DNA of 34,404 nt from JBBQVS01 sp038211295 (GTDB lineage: Bacteria > Chloroflexota > Ktedonobacteria > Ktedonobacterales > Ktedonobacteraceae). The notes beneath the pieces were generated by a model. That model saw nothing but the letters and a program-made list of their open reading frames with translations. It had not been told where the DNA came from and did no database searches. This document shows, piece by piece, positions 1-8,565 of this stretch (the first letter of the stretch is position 1; each line of letters begins with the position of its first letter). A program made the translations under genes and the position numbers. Location of the stretch: the NCBI GenBank assembly GCA_038211295.1, contig JBBQVS010000039.1, positions 1-34,404 on the forward strand, written 5' to 3'.

Positions 1-261
1 AAAGCCCGCGAAGGGGCCGATGGAGCCGCTAAGAAAGCCCAGGGAGGGAGAGCCTCCGTGTATCCAGGCATGAGCAGAGGTGGTCTCGTGGCCCAGCCCG
101 AATGTCTTGTCCAGGAAGGGCCACAAGAAGACCCACCCCATACATAGTCGTGTGATTGCCCACAGATAGCGGGTTGCCTTTGCGGTAGTCTGTTCGGCTG
201 CAGCCGTTGTGCTGGGTTGCTGGGTGATAGCCGTTGTCTGGCTGCCATGTGTGATATCCAT
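1..261 (-). CDS. DoxX-like membrane protein, N-terminal part
   Basis: Reading leftward from the ATG at 259-261, an open frame of 87 codons runs off the window edge, so the C-terminus is missing. After a polar Thr/Gln-rich N-terminus of about 30 residues comes a membrane helix containing MGWVFLWPFLDKTFGLG, then AHAWIHGGSPSLGFL. This is the pattern of DoxX/DoxD-like proteins (related to the thiosulfate:quinone oxidoreductase subunit), which are quinone-linked membrane proteins of often undefined function. The exact substrate cannot be told from this fragment. It has its own promoter with the TGTGA direct-repeat box at 355-418, so it is probably co-regulated with cydAB and usp. The family is fairly sure; a catalytic role is not. 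Confidence 0.75.
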   Translation of the reverse strand, partial: MDITHGSQTTAITQQPSTTAAAEQTTAKATRYLWAITRLCMGWVFLWPFLDKTFGLGHETTSAHAWIHGGSPSLGFLSGSIGPFAGF

Positions 262-354
262 ACGTGTTCGTCCTCTGCGGTGGAATAGTCTGTGTTTCTC
301 ACCCCCATCGAAGGACAGGTGCATTCGAGAAGCATCTTTTCTTCCATCACCGAC

Positions 355-418
355 AGCATAGCACCCCGACATCACAACGGAGTCACAGCACCACCGTCAA
401 TCTCACAAAGCTATCACG
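355..418 (-). promoter_or_regulatory. TGTGA direct-repeat promoter of the DoxX-like gene
   Basis: Seen on the minus strand: half-sites CGTGA (418-414), TGTGA (407-403), TGTGA (387-383) and TGTGA (376-372), spaced 11, 20 and 11 bp. They are followed 16 bp later by a -10-like TATGCT (360-355). The layout matches five other promoters in this window. The last pair flanks the -35 position, as expected for a PhoB-like activator. The rest of 262-529 shows no convincing gene. Confidence 0.7.
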
Positions 419-529
419 ATTTGCGCGATGTGTCTCGGATGTGCCTGTGGGACGAGAGGCCCGTTCGCGTAGCACCTATTCTCGCTCTTGTCGCCGGAGT
501 ACCTCACTACATTTTCTTTAACTACAATG

Positions 530-1564
530 TTATGAATGTTGGAAGGTTGCTGTGATGGTCTTCTCCTCAGTCGAATGACTGCCATCCATCATCGTTGTCG
601 GTCGGATAATCAGGAGGGGGAGTGTGGTCGCGTGAACGACACGCTCAGTGACGCTGCCCATTGCCCAACGCTCTAGCCCTCCCCGCCCGTGGGTTGCCAT
701 TGCAATGACATCGCAGCCGTTAAACACGCCAGCCTCTTCTGTCTCCCCGCCGTTCTCTGCCACTCTGATGATGGCCTCTGCGGCGTTGGTATCAGCAGCA
801 ATGGACCATGTGACAGGAAGGTTGAGATCGGCAATCGGGTGTGCAACAAATCCGTCCTGAATATCTCTAACCGTCACGCTGAGGTATCGTCTGGCTCGCT
901 GAAGCATACGTTTCTGCTCTTCGTGCTGCTCTTCTGCGTTCATGGTTGGGAGTGGTTGTGCGACCTGCATTACATGCATGGCTCCCTTGTTAGGAGCCGC
1001 GAGGGCGGCAACGAGATAGGCAGCAGGGACTAATGCAGCTTTGGCATGCACAGAGCCGTCGAGTGGTACCAGGATACGCAGAGAACGGGTGTCATCGACG
1101 TGTGGACCCAACGGCAAAGACCCCTCTTCACGTAGAAGCAACACAGGAATCAATGCAGCATGGACTACTTTCTCTGCCACACTTCCGAGGACCCAACGCT
1201 TCATGCCAGTATAGCCGTGACTACATATCACAATCACTCCTGCATGAGAGGAGGATGCCGCAGAAAGAATCATTGGTGCCGCTTGTCCACAGAGGACAAC
1301 CGTTTCGGTTGAGATGTCCAACAAATCAGGGGAAACCGTTAATTCCGCCAGGTAGCGTTCGGCGTCCGCGAGGTTAGCATCGATAATGGGTTCGGAGAGA
1401 CTCGAACCGGAAACATCCATCGGAGACCGAAAATTGTGTGCTTCATTGACTGCTCGTAAGAGAATGACAACTCCCCCGGAGGCACGCGCGAGGCGTGCGG
1501 CGATGGGGATGGCTCGCCCGGCCCTGGGTGAGCCATCTAAAGGAACTAGAATACGCTGAAACAT
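530..1564 (-). CDS. Tandem-domain universal stress protein (UspA family)
   Basis: This 344-residue cytoplasmic protein has two Usp domains, about residues 1-150 and 160-330. Each starts with a RILVPLDGS strand-loop and each ends in the ATP-binding signature G-x2-G-x9-G-S/T: HGYTGMKRWVLGS in the first and HGRGGLERWAMGS in the second. Both domains should therefore bind ATP. Usp proteins are induced by growth arrest, hypoxia or energy stress and modulate survival; the precise partner is unknown. The ATG at 1564 is preceded by AAGGAG at good spacing. It is transcribed divergently from the Fe-S/GltD operon, and both promoters carry the same TGTGA repeat box. Confidence 0.92.
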   Translation of the reverse strand: MFQRILVPLDGSPRAGRAIPIAARLARASGGVVILLRAVNEAHNFRSPMDVSGSSLSEPIIDANLADAERYLAELTVSPDLLDISTETVVLCGQAAPMILSAASSSHAGVIVICSHGYTGMKRWVLGSVAEKVVHAALIPVLLLREEGSLPLGPHVDDTRSLRILVPLDGSVHAKAALVPAAYLVAALAAPNKGAMHVMQVAQPLPTMNAEEQHEEQKRMLQRARRYLSVTVRDIQDGFVAHPIADLNLPVTWSIAADTNAAEAIIRVAENGGETEEAGVFNGCDVIAMATHGRGGLERWAMGSVTERVVHATTLPLLIIRPTTMMDGSHSTEEKTITATFQHS

Positions 1565-1636
1565 GAGTGCGCTCCTTTGCTTTGAAGGTGCTTAGTGTCG
1601 TGGATGTTCTCTCGTTGACGAACCTTTTGTGCTTAC

Positions 1637-1701
1637 AGTATAGGCTTTTGTGCTCTCAATATAGTCACAAGAGGGCGATGTGATCTCACAAGTGGGTCAC
1701 A
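1637..1701 (-). promoter_or_regulatory. TGTGA direct-repeat promoter of the usp gene
   Basis: On the minus strand: TGTGA at 1701-1697, 1690-1686 and 1669-1665, then TGAGA at 1658-1654, spaced 11, 21 and 11 bp. A perfect TATACT -10 lies at 1642-1637, 16 bp from the start of the last half-site. There is no separate good -35, which fits activator dependence. The 424-bp intergenic region 1565-1988 holds this box and the divergent box at 1844-1908, with nothing gene-like between. Confidence 0.78.
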
Positions 1702-1843
1702 AAGAAGCGAAGAAAGGCGAGGAGAGGTTGTGCGTGAATTGAGTAAAGGGAATGAGACAGAAAAAGAGGAGTCATCGCTCGCTATGCAGTATGGTTTTGA
1801 TAGCGATACTCCTATCATGCCTAGTATACATGACGTTACAGAA

Positions 1844-1908
1844 TGTGTTCCGTCTGTGACAGTGTATCTCATCCTTGTGATGTCTTTGTGATATGCAAAC
1901 ACTATACT
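1844..1908 (+). promoter_or_regulatory. TGTGA direct-repeat promoter of the Fe-S/GltD operon
   Basis: Half-sites TGTGT (1844), TGTGA (1855), TGTGA (1876) and TGTGA (1887) have spacings of 11, 21 and 11 bp. TATACT at 1903-1908 begins 16 bp after the start of the last site. Geometry is identical to the usp, SHOCT-treT and cydAB promoters. Confidence 0.8.
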
Positions 1909-1988
1909 GAGGGCAGGCACTACTCGTGCTGTACTCAAAATACGTCACTTATGACAACAGGGGTACGGAGTGCTCCTGAGAGGAGGCC

Positions 1989-3974
1989 ATGATGGCCTAT
2001 CGGTTTCAGGTCAATGAACAGACCTGCATCAACTGTGGTATTTGCATGGACCTCTGCCCTGTGCGCTGTCTCGACATGACACGCCCTTCTGGGGCTGGGG
2101 AACATGGTATTGACAGAGAGCGAGACAGTCCTATCCCTGGTGTGTGGGCAGAGCGTTCGTGGATGATGATGGCCCCCGTTCAGGTCGCTGCATGTATTGG
2201 ATGTCAGGTCTGCGTTCAAGAATGTCCCACCAATGCTATCACCATCGAAAGCAGTATCCCATCTGTATCATATGCACATCGTGGCTCCCTTTCATCTCTT
2301 CCAAAAGAGAATGGATGGCAACCACTCGATGCCTACACACGGGCTACTCCAGAAGAAGTCGGTGAGGCGCCTTGGGGTGATGGTCGTCCCTGGCATGTTG
2401 CCGAACAGCACGAAGCATGGCAGAGCTGGCGTACATGGTTAGGGGAACGTAAAGAAGACCTTCGTGCTCCCTGTCAGTCGGCATGTCCTGTTGGTACGAA
2501 TGCAGGCTTATATGTCAGCCTTATTGCTGAGGGACGCTATGATGAGGCGTTGCAAGTCGCTGCTGAACCCAACCCTTTCCCTGCCATCTGTGGCCGTGTC
2601 TGTACCGCTCCTTGTGAAGACGTTTGTCGTCGGGGCGAGTTTGATGCACCCATTGCCATTCGTGACCTCAAGCGGTTTGCCAGCGATCATGGTCAACCCA
2701 CCAAGCGAAAAATTCTCCCGCCACCAAAAACGCTGGCGGAGCACGTCGCTATTGTCGGGGCAGGCCCAACTGGACTGAGTGCTGCCTACTATCTTGCTCG
2801 GCGAGGCTATCGCGTCACTATTTTCGACGCGATGCCTGTAGCTGGGGGCATGATGGCGATTGGTATCCCTGATTATCGTCTGCCTAGAGCGGAGTTGAAC
2901 CGTGATATTGATGCTATTCGTGAGCTTGGTGTCACGATTCGCCTCAACACAGCGATAGGGCGAGATATCCCTCTGAATACACTGCAAGAGGATTGCGACG
3001 CGGTTCTGCTCGCCGTTGGAGCACAACGGAGTCAAAGCTTGGGTGTTCCAGGTGAAGACTTACACGGAGTCATTCCCGCGACGCTTTTCTTGAAGCAATT
3101 CAACCTCGAACCACAGACGAAAATCGTAGGGACGGTGGCGGTTGTCGGTGGTGGAAGTACGGCAATGGATACGGCACGTTCAGCATTACGTGAAGGCGCA
3201 ACTACAGTGCATGTGCTCTACAGACGTTCTCGCCACGAAATGCCTGCTCAAATTGATGAAGTTCGTGCCGCACTTGAAGAGGGAATTATCCTACACGAGT
3301 TAGTCGCTCCTCAAGCCATTCTTGGAACAGAAGAGGGAACCGTTCAGGGGATTCGTTGTGAGCGTATGGTACTCGGTGAACCTGATGTACAGGGACGAAG
3401 AAAGCCAGTTCGTGTACCGGGATCATCATTTGACCTTCCCGTTGATTTCGTTCTTGTCGCGATTGGAGAGGCTCCCGATCCCTCGTTTTTGCCAGAAGGG
3501 ACGAGTGTTCAGATCGCGGCATGGGGCGGGTTATTGATCAATCAGGAAACGCTTGCAACGGGAGCACCTGGTATCTTTGCTGCTGGCGATGTCACCTACG
3601 GCCCGAAGTCGATCATTCATGCCGCCGCTCATGGCAGGAAAGCTGCTAAATCAATTCATGCATACTTACGAAAGCTCTCGCCGAGTGCCGTAGCCGAGAT
3701 GCCCGATAACACCTTCGAGACTCCATCCACTCTTCCTGCCAATGGACATGTGGAGGTAGACCTGCGTTCGCTGTCACGGGCAGTGATGCCTCTACGGACG
3801 GGTGAGGCGGCACGGGATTTGTCCATTGAGTTTGCCGGTGGGTTCACAGAAGAGCAAGCACGACGTGAAGCTAGTCGGTGTCTACGCTGTGATCTCTCCT
3901 ATCGTTGTCCAACTATCCAGGTTATCGCGCCAGAGCGTGTAAAACATGGACAGACAAGTCTTTCGTCACTTTGA
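1989..3974 (+). CDS. Ferredoxin-fused GltD-type NAD(P)H/FAD oxidoreductase
   Basis: This 661-residue cytoplasmic flavoprotein has an N-terminal ferredoxin part with two 4Fe-4S motifs (Cys13/16/19/23 and Cys69/72/75/79). A GltD-like module with its own Cys-rich segment follows (QSACPVGTNAG, CGRVCTAPCEDVC). Then come an FAD-binding Rossmann motif (IVGAGPTGLSAAYYLARRG) and an NAD(P)-binding motif (VVGGGSTAMDTA). The C-terminus has another Cys pair (ASRCLRCD). Related proteins are glutamate synthase small subunits, NfnB and sulfide dehydrogenases, which pass electrons between NAD(P)H, flavin and Fe-S centres. No GltB large subunit is nearby, so glutamate synthesis is unlikely. AGGAGG precedes two adjacent ATGs; the second (1992) has the better spacing. 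It heads an operon with two membrane proteins, which may be its electron acceptor or anchor (inference). Confidence 0.88.
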   Translation: MMAYRFQVNEQTCINCGICMDLCPVRCLDMTRPSGAGEHGIDRERDSPIPGVWAERSWMMMAPVQVAACIGCQVCVQECPTNAITIESSIPSVSYAHRGSLSSLPKENGWQPLDAYTRATPEEVGEAPWGDGRPWHVAEQHEAWQSWRTWLGERKEDLRAPCQSACPVGTNAGLYVSLIAEGRYDEALQVAAEPNPFPAICGRVCTAPCEDVCRRGEFDAPIAIRDLKRFASDHGQPTKRKILPPPKTLAEHVAIVGAGPTGLSAAYYLARRGYRVTIFDAMPVAGGMMAIGIPDYRLPRAELNRDIDAIRELGVTIRLNTAIGRDIPLNTLQEDCDAVLLAVGAQRSQSLGVPGEDLHGVIPATLFLKQFNLEPQTKIVGTVAVVGGGSTAMDTARSALREGATTVHVLYRRSRHEMPAQIDEVRAALEEGIILHELVAPQAILGTEEGTVQGIRCERMVLGEPDVQGRRKPVRVPGSSFDLPVDFVLVAIGEAPDPSFLPEGTSVQIAAWGGLLINQETLATGAPGIFAAGDVTYGPKSIIHAAAHGRKAAKSIHAYLRKLSPSAVAEMPDNTFETPSTLPANGHVEVDLRSLSRAVMPLRTGEAARDLSIEFAGGFTEEQARREASRCLRCDLSYRCPTIQVIAPERVKHGQTSLSSL

Positions 3975-3996
3975 GCATCTTAAAGGAGGTGTACGT

Positions 3997-4635
3997 ATGT
4001 CACCACAAGACCTGACTACCGCGATCATTACCGGAATAAACGCGGGGGGAGAGCAATTCTTAGAGGGAACGCTTTCTGCCGTTTTGCCAGTCATCTGGCT
4101 GGTCATTCTCGGACTCCACTTGGGGCGTCCCTACATCTTGGACATGATTGATCGTTTTACTCTTCGCTTGGGTGCCGACCTGCTATGGCTCGTGTATGTG
4201 GCTTTACGTGATTTCTTGATTGTCACTGGCGTAGTCATGAGCTTTATGTTCTTTTTTCCAGATGTGATCAAAGCGGATGCGTTACCCCTCACAGGTGGGC
4301 TTGCTGCTGCTGCACTGTTTGGGGCATTGCTTGTCAAACTAATGGGCGACCCTGACCATAACCTGCGCGATTTTCGCCTGACCACCGTCTTGTTGGGAAG
4401 TGGTGCAGTTCTCTACTTTATTCCCTACCTGCTTGGTGTCCAGTTCAATGGTGTTGCAACAGGAGCCTTCTTAACCATTAGCAATTTCCTGGTAACAAGT
4501 AGCAATCTTGGCTGGGCCATAGGAATAGCATATGTCTCGGTTGCGCTACTCGCCATCATGGGAGCATCAGCAGCTATATATGCTGTGCGAACCGGCGGAC
4601 ATGCAGACACAACGGAGATAACTCCCGCGCCCTAA
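3997..4635 (+). CDS. Unknown five-helix membrane protein, paralogue A
   Basis: This 212-residue protein has about five predicted membrane segments, near residues 23-43, 60-87, 95-115, 127-150 and 170-195. I do not recognise the family. The start at 3997 is chosen because AAAGGAGG lies 7 bases upstream; an ATG at 3946 would overlap the previous gene. It is 22 bp after the flavoprotein gene, so co-transcribed. It is clearly homologous to the next gene. Shared motifs are LHLGRPYIL with a conserved His after helix 1, LRLxAD before helix 2, an RD pair in helix 2, LPxTxxxAA in helix 3, and YRLxT before helix 4. No haem-binding His pair or cofactor motif is evident. A role as membrane partner of the flavoprotein is inferred from context alone. 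Confidence 0.8.
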   Translation: MSPQDLTTAIITGINAGGEQFLEGTLSAVLPVIWLVILGLHLGRPYILDMIDRFTLRLGADLLWLVYVALRDFLIVTGVVMSFMFFFPDVIKADALPLTGGLAAAALFGALLVKLMGDPDHNLRDFRLTTVLLGSGAVLYFIPYLLGVQFNGVATGAFLTISNFLVTSSNLGWAIGIAYVSVALLAIMGASAAIYAVRTGGHADTTEITPAP

Positions 4636-4779
4636 ATGGTCTCTTCTTAGAATGCCTCTCAAGGTAGAAACGCGAGCGCAAAGAAGAAAGCTAATGCAAT
4701 AAGGAAAAACAGACTTGTTTAAAGTAAGGATGTTTTTCTCCATCAATACGATGAAGACTTAAAAACAAGGAGGAATATA

Positions 4780-5445
4780 ATGAAACCCAGTGATGTCTCC
4801 ACCGCGATTACTCAAGCGTTAGTTCAAGGTGGCTCACTATGGATGGTGAGCACGATTGTTGCCTTTTTGCCCGTCTTATGGACGATGACGCTTATGTTAC
4901 ATCTGGGACGACCATATATCCTGCGTACTCTACGTCGCTGTGGCTTACGGCTCGCGGCTGATATCTGGTGGATGTCCTACCTGCTCATACGCGATGCCGT
5001 GCTCCTAATCACGTTTGGGCTGAGCTTGATCTTCTTTCAACCAAACCTTGTTGCAACCTCAGCACTACCTATCACTGCCCCTATTGCTGCGTTGCTTCTG
5101 TTACTTGCACTAGCGGTCAAGCTGTCACGACGAGTTGACGATGATATTCAAGCGTATCGGTTGGCAACCATATTGATGGTGCTTGGAGCAACTCTCTACT
5201 ACGGACCACTGGTCTTTGCAGTTGAGGCAACAAGTCAAGAATACCTCTCTGGCTTTGGGCAGCTTTTCACGAGTAACACAAATGTTGGTGTTGCCTTGCC
5301 CATAATGTGGGTCTCGTTGGCAGGTGTTGTGGTGGTTGCGGCCTGGCTTTTCATTCGCACATGGAATAACGCAACGCGCACGATGGCTCGGCGCATGGCA
5401 CCGCCAAAAGCACAATCAATACAAGAACCCAACCCTGCTGTATAA
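4780..5445 (+). CDS. Unknown five-helix membrane protein, paralogue B
   Basis: This 221-residue membrane protein is a paralogue of the preceding gene over its whole length, with the same LHLGRPYIL, LRLAAD, LPIT and YRLATIL landmarks and the same helix order. Its C-terminal tail is basic (MARRMAPPKAQ). AAGGAGG lies 7 bases before the ATG. The 144-bp gap to paralogue A shows no TGTGA box or clear promoter, so it probably belongs to the same operon. The tandem duplication suggests a heterodimeric membrane complex. Family and function are not recognised. A weak hairpin (5456-5471) follows the stop but lacks a T-run. Confidence 0.8.
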   Translation: MKPSDVSTAITQALVQGGSLWMVSTIVAFLPVLWTMTLMLHLGRPYILRTLRRCGLRLAADIWWMSYLLIRDAVLLITFGLSLIFFQPNLVATSALPITAPIAALLLLLALAVKLSRRVDDDIQAYRLATILMVLGATLYYGPLVFAVEATSQEYLSGFGQLFTSNTNVGVALPIMWVSLAGVVVVAAWLFIRTWNNATRTMARRMAPPKAQSIQEPNPAV

Positions 5446-5615
5446 GAGACCTTTTCCTCTTGGCAAAGAGGCGAAGTGAGTTCCGCTATTGCTATTAAAG
5501 AATGCTGTACGTTTGCCCTTCCAGGTGTGACTTTTGGCTTTGCATATACATACAGAGCCAAAAGGCGTACTGTGACGAACGAAATGTTGTGCCGGAAGTG
5601 AGAAAGGAAACCCCT

Positions 5616-6656
5616 ATGACCTTTGATAGTACTCTTGCCTATAATGCTCTGCATCCTTACTTTCACCAACGGATGCGTTCCAATGAACCACTCGCATCGC
5701 ATAGTTCCTTCGGTGTTGGCGGCTCTGCGGATATATGGCTCTCGCTTGAAACACAACAGGAACTGAATACTCTGATTACCTTGTGTGGACGAGAGCACTG
5801 GCCCTTGCTACTCGTAGGTGCGGGTTCTAATATCCTCTACGCAGACGCAGGTGTGCGTGGAATTGTAGCAAGTATGGCCTTGCAAAGCTATTCCATCGAA
5901 GAGCTGACTCGTCAGGATGCTCTCCTGATTGCCGAACCGGGTGTTCGTTGGGTACACCTCCTCAAGGAACTGGCTCCACGTGGGTGGGGGGGGCTGGAAT
6001 TTGGGATAGGCATTCCTGGCACACTGGGTGCAGGAATTATTAGTAACGTAGGAGCGCACGATCAGGAGGTAGGGCAGGCCCTAGAGTGGATCGAAGAACT
6101 TGATGCCCGTGCCTGTAATCAGGAAGTACAGGAAGAACCTCAAACCCTCCCCGTGACGATCCTTCGTCGTTACCAACACGACGAATTAGACCTGGGGTAT
6201 CGCCATAGCCGATTTCGTGAGCAGCGGCTGACTCAGATTGATTCGCATGGTCACTTGGTTCTTCCACAACGTGGCTTGATTGAGCCTGCTGAACTGATTG
6301 TGACGCTCGCCTTGCGTTTGCATCGACAAGACCCTGCTGTTTTAGAAGCCCTGCTTGAGCACCATGCACAAGAGCGCAAACAGAATGATCCTGCTCAACG
6401 GCACCTCGGTTCGATTTTTAAGAACCCTGCTGGAAACTCCGTAAGGACGTTGCTTGAGCAAACGGGCATAGCAGGAAGAAGGCATGGTAACGCGCAAATT
6501 TCCGAATGCAACGCGAACTATATCGTGAATCTAGGCGGAGCCACTGCGTCTGATATTGCCGCCCTCATTGTGGAAGCACACCAGGAGGTTCTCGCACATC
6601 GTAATATTCATCTTATGTTGAACGTCGAATTGTTAGGAGAGTGGGACGCGGTGTGA
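5616..6656 (+). CDS. murB: UDP-N-acetylenolpyruvoylglucosamine reductase
   Basis: MurB is an FAD enzyme that reduces UDP-GlcNAc-enolpyruvate with NADPH to UDP-MurNAc, the second committed step of peptidoglycan precursor synthesis in the cytoplasm. The 346-residue protein shows the FAD-binding segment LLLVGAGSNIL (residues 65-74) and GIGIPGTLGAG (130-140). The catalytic residues fit the family: Arg196 in GYRHSRF, the proton-donating Ser266 in GSIFKNP, and Glu338 in NVELLG. The GYR insert and GSIFKNP resemble the type I (E. coli-like) form. The start at 5616 follows AGAAAGGAA; longer upstream reading has no ribosome site. It lies 170 bp after the membrane-protein pair, may have its own promoter, and faces treT tail to tail. 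Confidence 0.93.
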   Translation: MTFDSTLAYNALHPYFHQRMRSNEPLASHSSFGVGGSADIWLSLETQQELNTLITLCGREHWPLLLVGAGSNILYADAGVRGIVASMALQSYSIEELTRQDALLIAEPGVRWVHLLKELAPRGWGGLEFGIGIPGTLGAGIISNVGAHDQEVGQALEWIEELDARACNQEVQEEPQTLPVTILRRYQHDELDLGYRHSRFREQRLTQIDSHGHLVLPQRGLIEPAELIVTLALRLHRQDPAVLEALLEHHAQERKQNDPAQRHLGSIFKNPAGNSVRTLLEQTGIAGRRHGNAQISECNANYIVNLGGATASDIAALIVEAHQEVLAHRNIHLMLNVELLGEWDAV

Positions 6657-6804
6657 TGGTGCTTGACCAGACGATGGTCTATGGTTGCGTGCGCGTTGTC
6701 AGGGGCGGTTTGGGCTTGTGGAACTTCCAGGCACAGATACCGCGCATCTGCTGTTTCTGCTTAAAAACGGGTGAGTGCGGGACAGAGTGACCGATGGAAT
6801 TAGG

Positions 6805-8091
6805 CTACATTCTTGAGTGGCTTGGGTTCTTTATGAGCAGGGGCGTGCTTTCCCTGCCATTGCTACGCGCTTTGGTAAGTGCAGTCAAGTACTCTAACGC
6901 CATCATCGGCAGAAGATACTTCTCTTGGACACGCTGATGTGCGGCATTGCCGAGTGTGCGCCAGAGGTCGCGATTCTGAAGCAGCTTGAGGGTATCCTGG
7001 GCGCACGCTTCTGTCTCATCAACGATGTACCCGTTCTGCCCGTTGCTAATCTGTGTTCGTAAGCCAGTAGCTGATGTTCCTACAACGGGCTGGTATTTCC
7101 ACATCGCTTCCGTCGCTGTCAGGCCGAAGCCTTCACGGGCCGAGCGTTGGAGGATAACGCTCGAATAGCGTTGAAATGCGTTCACCTGTACGTGTTGTAT
7201 TCGAGCGGGATCAGACAGCAGATGGATGTCTGCATCGTTTCCTGCATACTCCTGCAACTCCTTGAGTATCTCTTGTGCGCTGCTATCATCGGCGGCCTCC
7301 ATCGCTCCGACAAGCGCGACTTGAATCGTAGGAAGATGTCGTTTCACCAAACGATACACATCAATCACCTGCCAGGGATTTTTCCAGGTACTGAACCGCG
7401 AAACTTGCGTCATCAAAGGTCGTGTCGTATCTATCCCGCAACCGCGTAACATCTCCAACCCTTGCTCTAAGGGGAGGTCTCGATTCTTTTCACTGAACGG
7501 GTCAATTGTTGGTGTAATGATGTGTGTCTTATTACGCGGCAGTTCAGGAAAGATGGATGCCTGGGAGTTAAAAACAGTGACCGCATAGGGATCGAGAAAT
7601 TGCTCAATATATGCCTTTGCACTTCCGTTGGGATGAGCGGCATCTACATGACACATCCAGAGGGCTGGCCTCATCCATGGAAAAAATGTTGCCAGGGGAG
7701 CGAGTTGAAAATCATGGATGAAATAGACATCAGCTCGCTTTTCCTGTGCGTAGTTCTCAATCGCTGTACGACGCAAAGAGTCAAGGAATACGCGTTGCTC
7801 TTGCACGGAAATGTCCCCTTGCCCCATGCCTTGCAGAAGTTCTCCAAGATGTGCCGCGAAACGATTTTCGGTTTCATCGAGAGCGAGTACATCCCATGTA
7901 TGCGGAATGCCAAGTTCCTCCATAAGAGGGAGGAGTGCTTCAAGCAGTTCCGCGACACCTCCACCGTGTCGCGTTGTATTGATGTGAAGCACATGCAATC
8001 CCGATAGAGATTCAGCGACACGAGAGATATTCGCGAGCATATCCTCTCCAACAAACTGTACATACCGATCTAAGAGCGGTGATCGTTTCAT
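6805..8091 (-). CDS. treT: Trehalose glycosyltransferring synthase-like GT4 enzyme
   Basis: This 428-residue GT-B glycosyltransferase resembles TreT, which makes trehalose from NDP-glucose and glucose. The N-terminal domain has LHVLHINTTRHGGGVAELL, the characteristic TreT opening, then DVYFIHDFQLAPLATF and MCHVDAAHPNG. The C-terminal nucleotide-sugar domain has MTQVSRFSTWKNP and the retaining GT4 E-x7-E motif in SAREGFGLTATEA. TreT identity is good, but a trehalose phosphorylase-type or related GT4 activity cannot be excluded. The ATG at 8091 is preceded by AAAGGGAG. It is the second gene of an operon with the SHOCT protein, 24 bp apart, under the TGTGA-repeat promoter at 8482-8546. Trehalose is a common protectant in stress and dormancy. 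Confidence 0.82.
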   Translation of the reverse strand: MKRSPLLDRYVQFVGEDMLANISRVAESLSGLHVLHINTTRHGGGVAELLEALLPLMEELGIPHTWDVLALDETENRFAAHLGELLQGMGQGDISVQEQRVFLDSLRRTAIENYAQEKRADVYFIHDFQLAPLATFFPWMRPALWMCHVDAAHPNGSAKAYIEQFLDPYAVTVFNSQASIFPELPRNKTHIITPTIDPFSEKNRDLPLEQGLEMLRGCGIDTTRPLMTQVSRFSTWKNPWQVIDVYRLVKRHLPTIQVALVGAMEAADDSSAQEILKELQEYAGNDADIHLLSDPARIQHVQVNAFQRYSSVILQRSAREGFGLTATEAMWKYQPVVGTSATGLRTQISNGQNGYIVDETEACAQDTLKLLQNRDLWRTLGNAAHQRVQEKYLLPMMALEYLTALTKARSNGRESTPLLIKNPSHSRM

Positions 8092-8115
8092 GAAGACATA
8101 CTCCCTTTGCGCGGC

Positions 8116-8418
8116 CTAACGAACGCCCGTCGTGGGTTGATTTTCATACGAAGAGCGAGGCGAAGTGCCGACATGCTCTCGCATCTGCTGGAAAGTGGCA
8201 GTGTCAATCTCGCCATGCGCGTAGCGTTGCTGAAGTATCTCTAATGCCGATGGGCCAGACGGTGGAAGATGAGGAGCAGGTGCAATGGCGACGTTCGCTC
8301 TCTTGTTCAGCCAGGTGACAAGTGTCCAGACGAGGACCACCAGGAGCGCGATCCAAAGGGTCATACCCACCATCATCAGGGCCATGCTGCCCCAACCAAA
8401 ATTGTATCCCCACATCAT
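8116..8418 (-). CDS. Small membrane protein with SHOCT domain
   Basis: This 100-residue protein has a Trp/Gly/Met-rich start, one strong membrane helix (about residues 10-37), a short Pro-rich linker, and a C-terminal SHOCT motif (ALEILQQRYAHGEIDTATFQ). SHOCT is a short oligomerisation motif usually found at protein ends; these proteins are generally of unknown function. Two successive ATGs (8418, 8415) can serve as start, and the ribosome site is weak (GAGA). It is the first gene of the operon with treT. The membrane location makes a sensor or scaffold role possible but unproven. Confidence 0.85.
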   Translation of the reverse strand: MMWGYNFGWGSMALMMVGMTLWIALLVVLVWTLVTWLNKRANVAIAPAPHLPPSGPSALEILQQRYAHGEIDTATFQQMREHVGTSPRSSYENQPTTGVR

Positions 8419-8481
8419 AAGAGTATTCTCACTTTCATAAGGTGCTTGTCGCGAAAACGATATTCATCATTTCCTATCCTC

Positions 8482-8546
8482 AGTATGGTTCTCTGACATC
8501 ACATTTGCATCACATCATTGGCCCTTTGCATCACTATCACCTCTCA
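8482..8546 (-). promoter_or_regulatory. TGTGA direct-repeat promoter of the SHOCT-treT operon
   Basis: On the minus strand: TGAGA (8546-8542), AGTGA (8535-8531), TGTGA (8514-8510) and TGTGA (8503-8499), spaced 11, 21 and 11 bp. CATACT (8487-8482) follows, 16 bp from the start of the last half-site. The two distal half-sites have one mismatch each. It is divergent from the cydAB promoter; about 190 bp separate the two boxes. Confidence 0.75.
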
Positions 8547-8565
8547 AGCGGCAACGATCAATGAA

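Noticed and set aside
1637..1701. CRP/FNR-type site (TGTGA-N6-TCACA) in the TGTGA-rich promoters
   Set aside because: The half-sites are direct repeats 11 bp apart, not inverted. The one inverted pair (1679-1690) has a 2-bp gap, unlike CRP.
5526..5550. A TGTGA before a TATACA upstream of murB as a seventh regulon copy
   Set aside because: There is no second half-site at 11 bp, and the distance to the -10-like element differs (19 bp), so it is probably chance.
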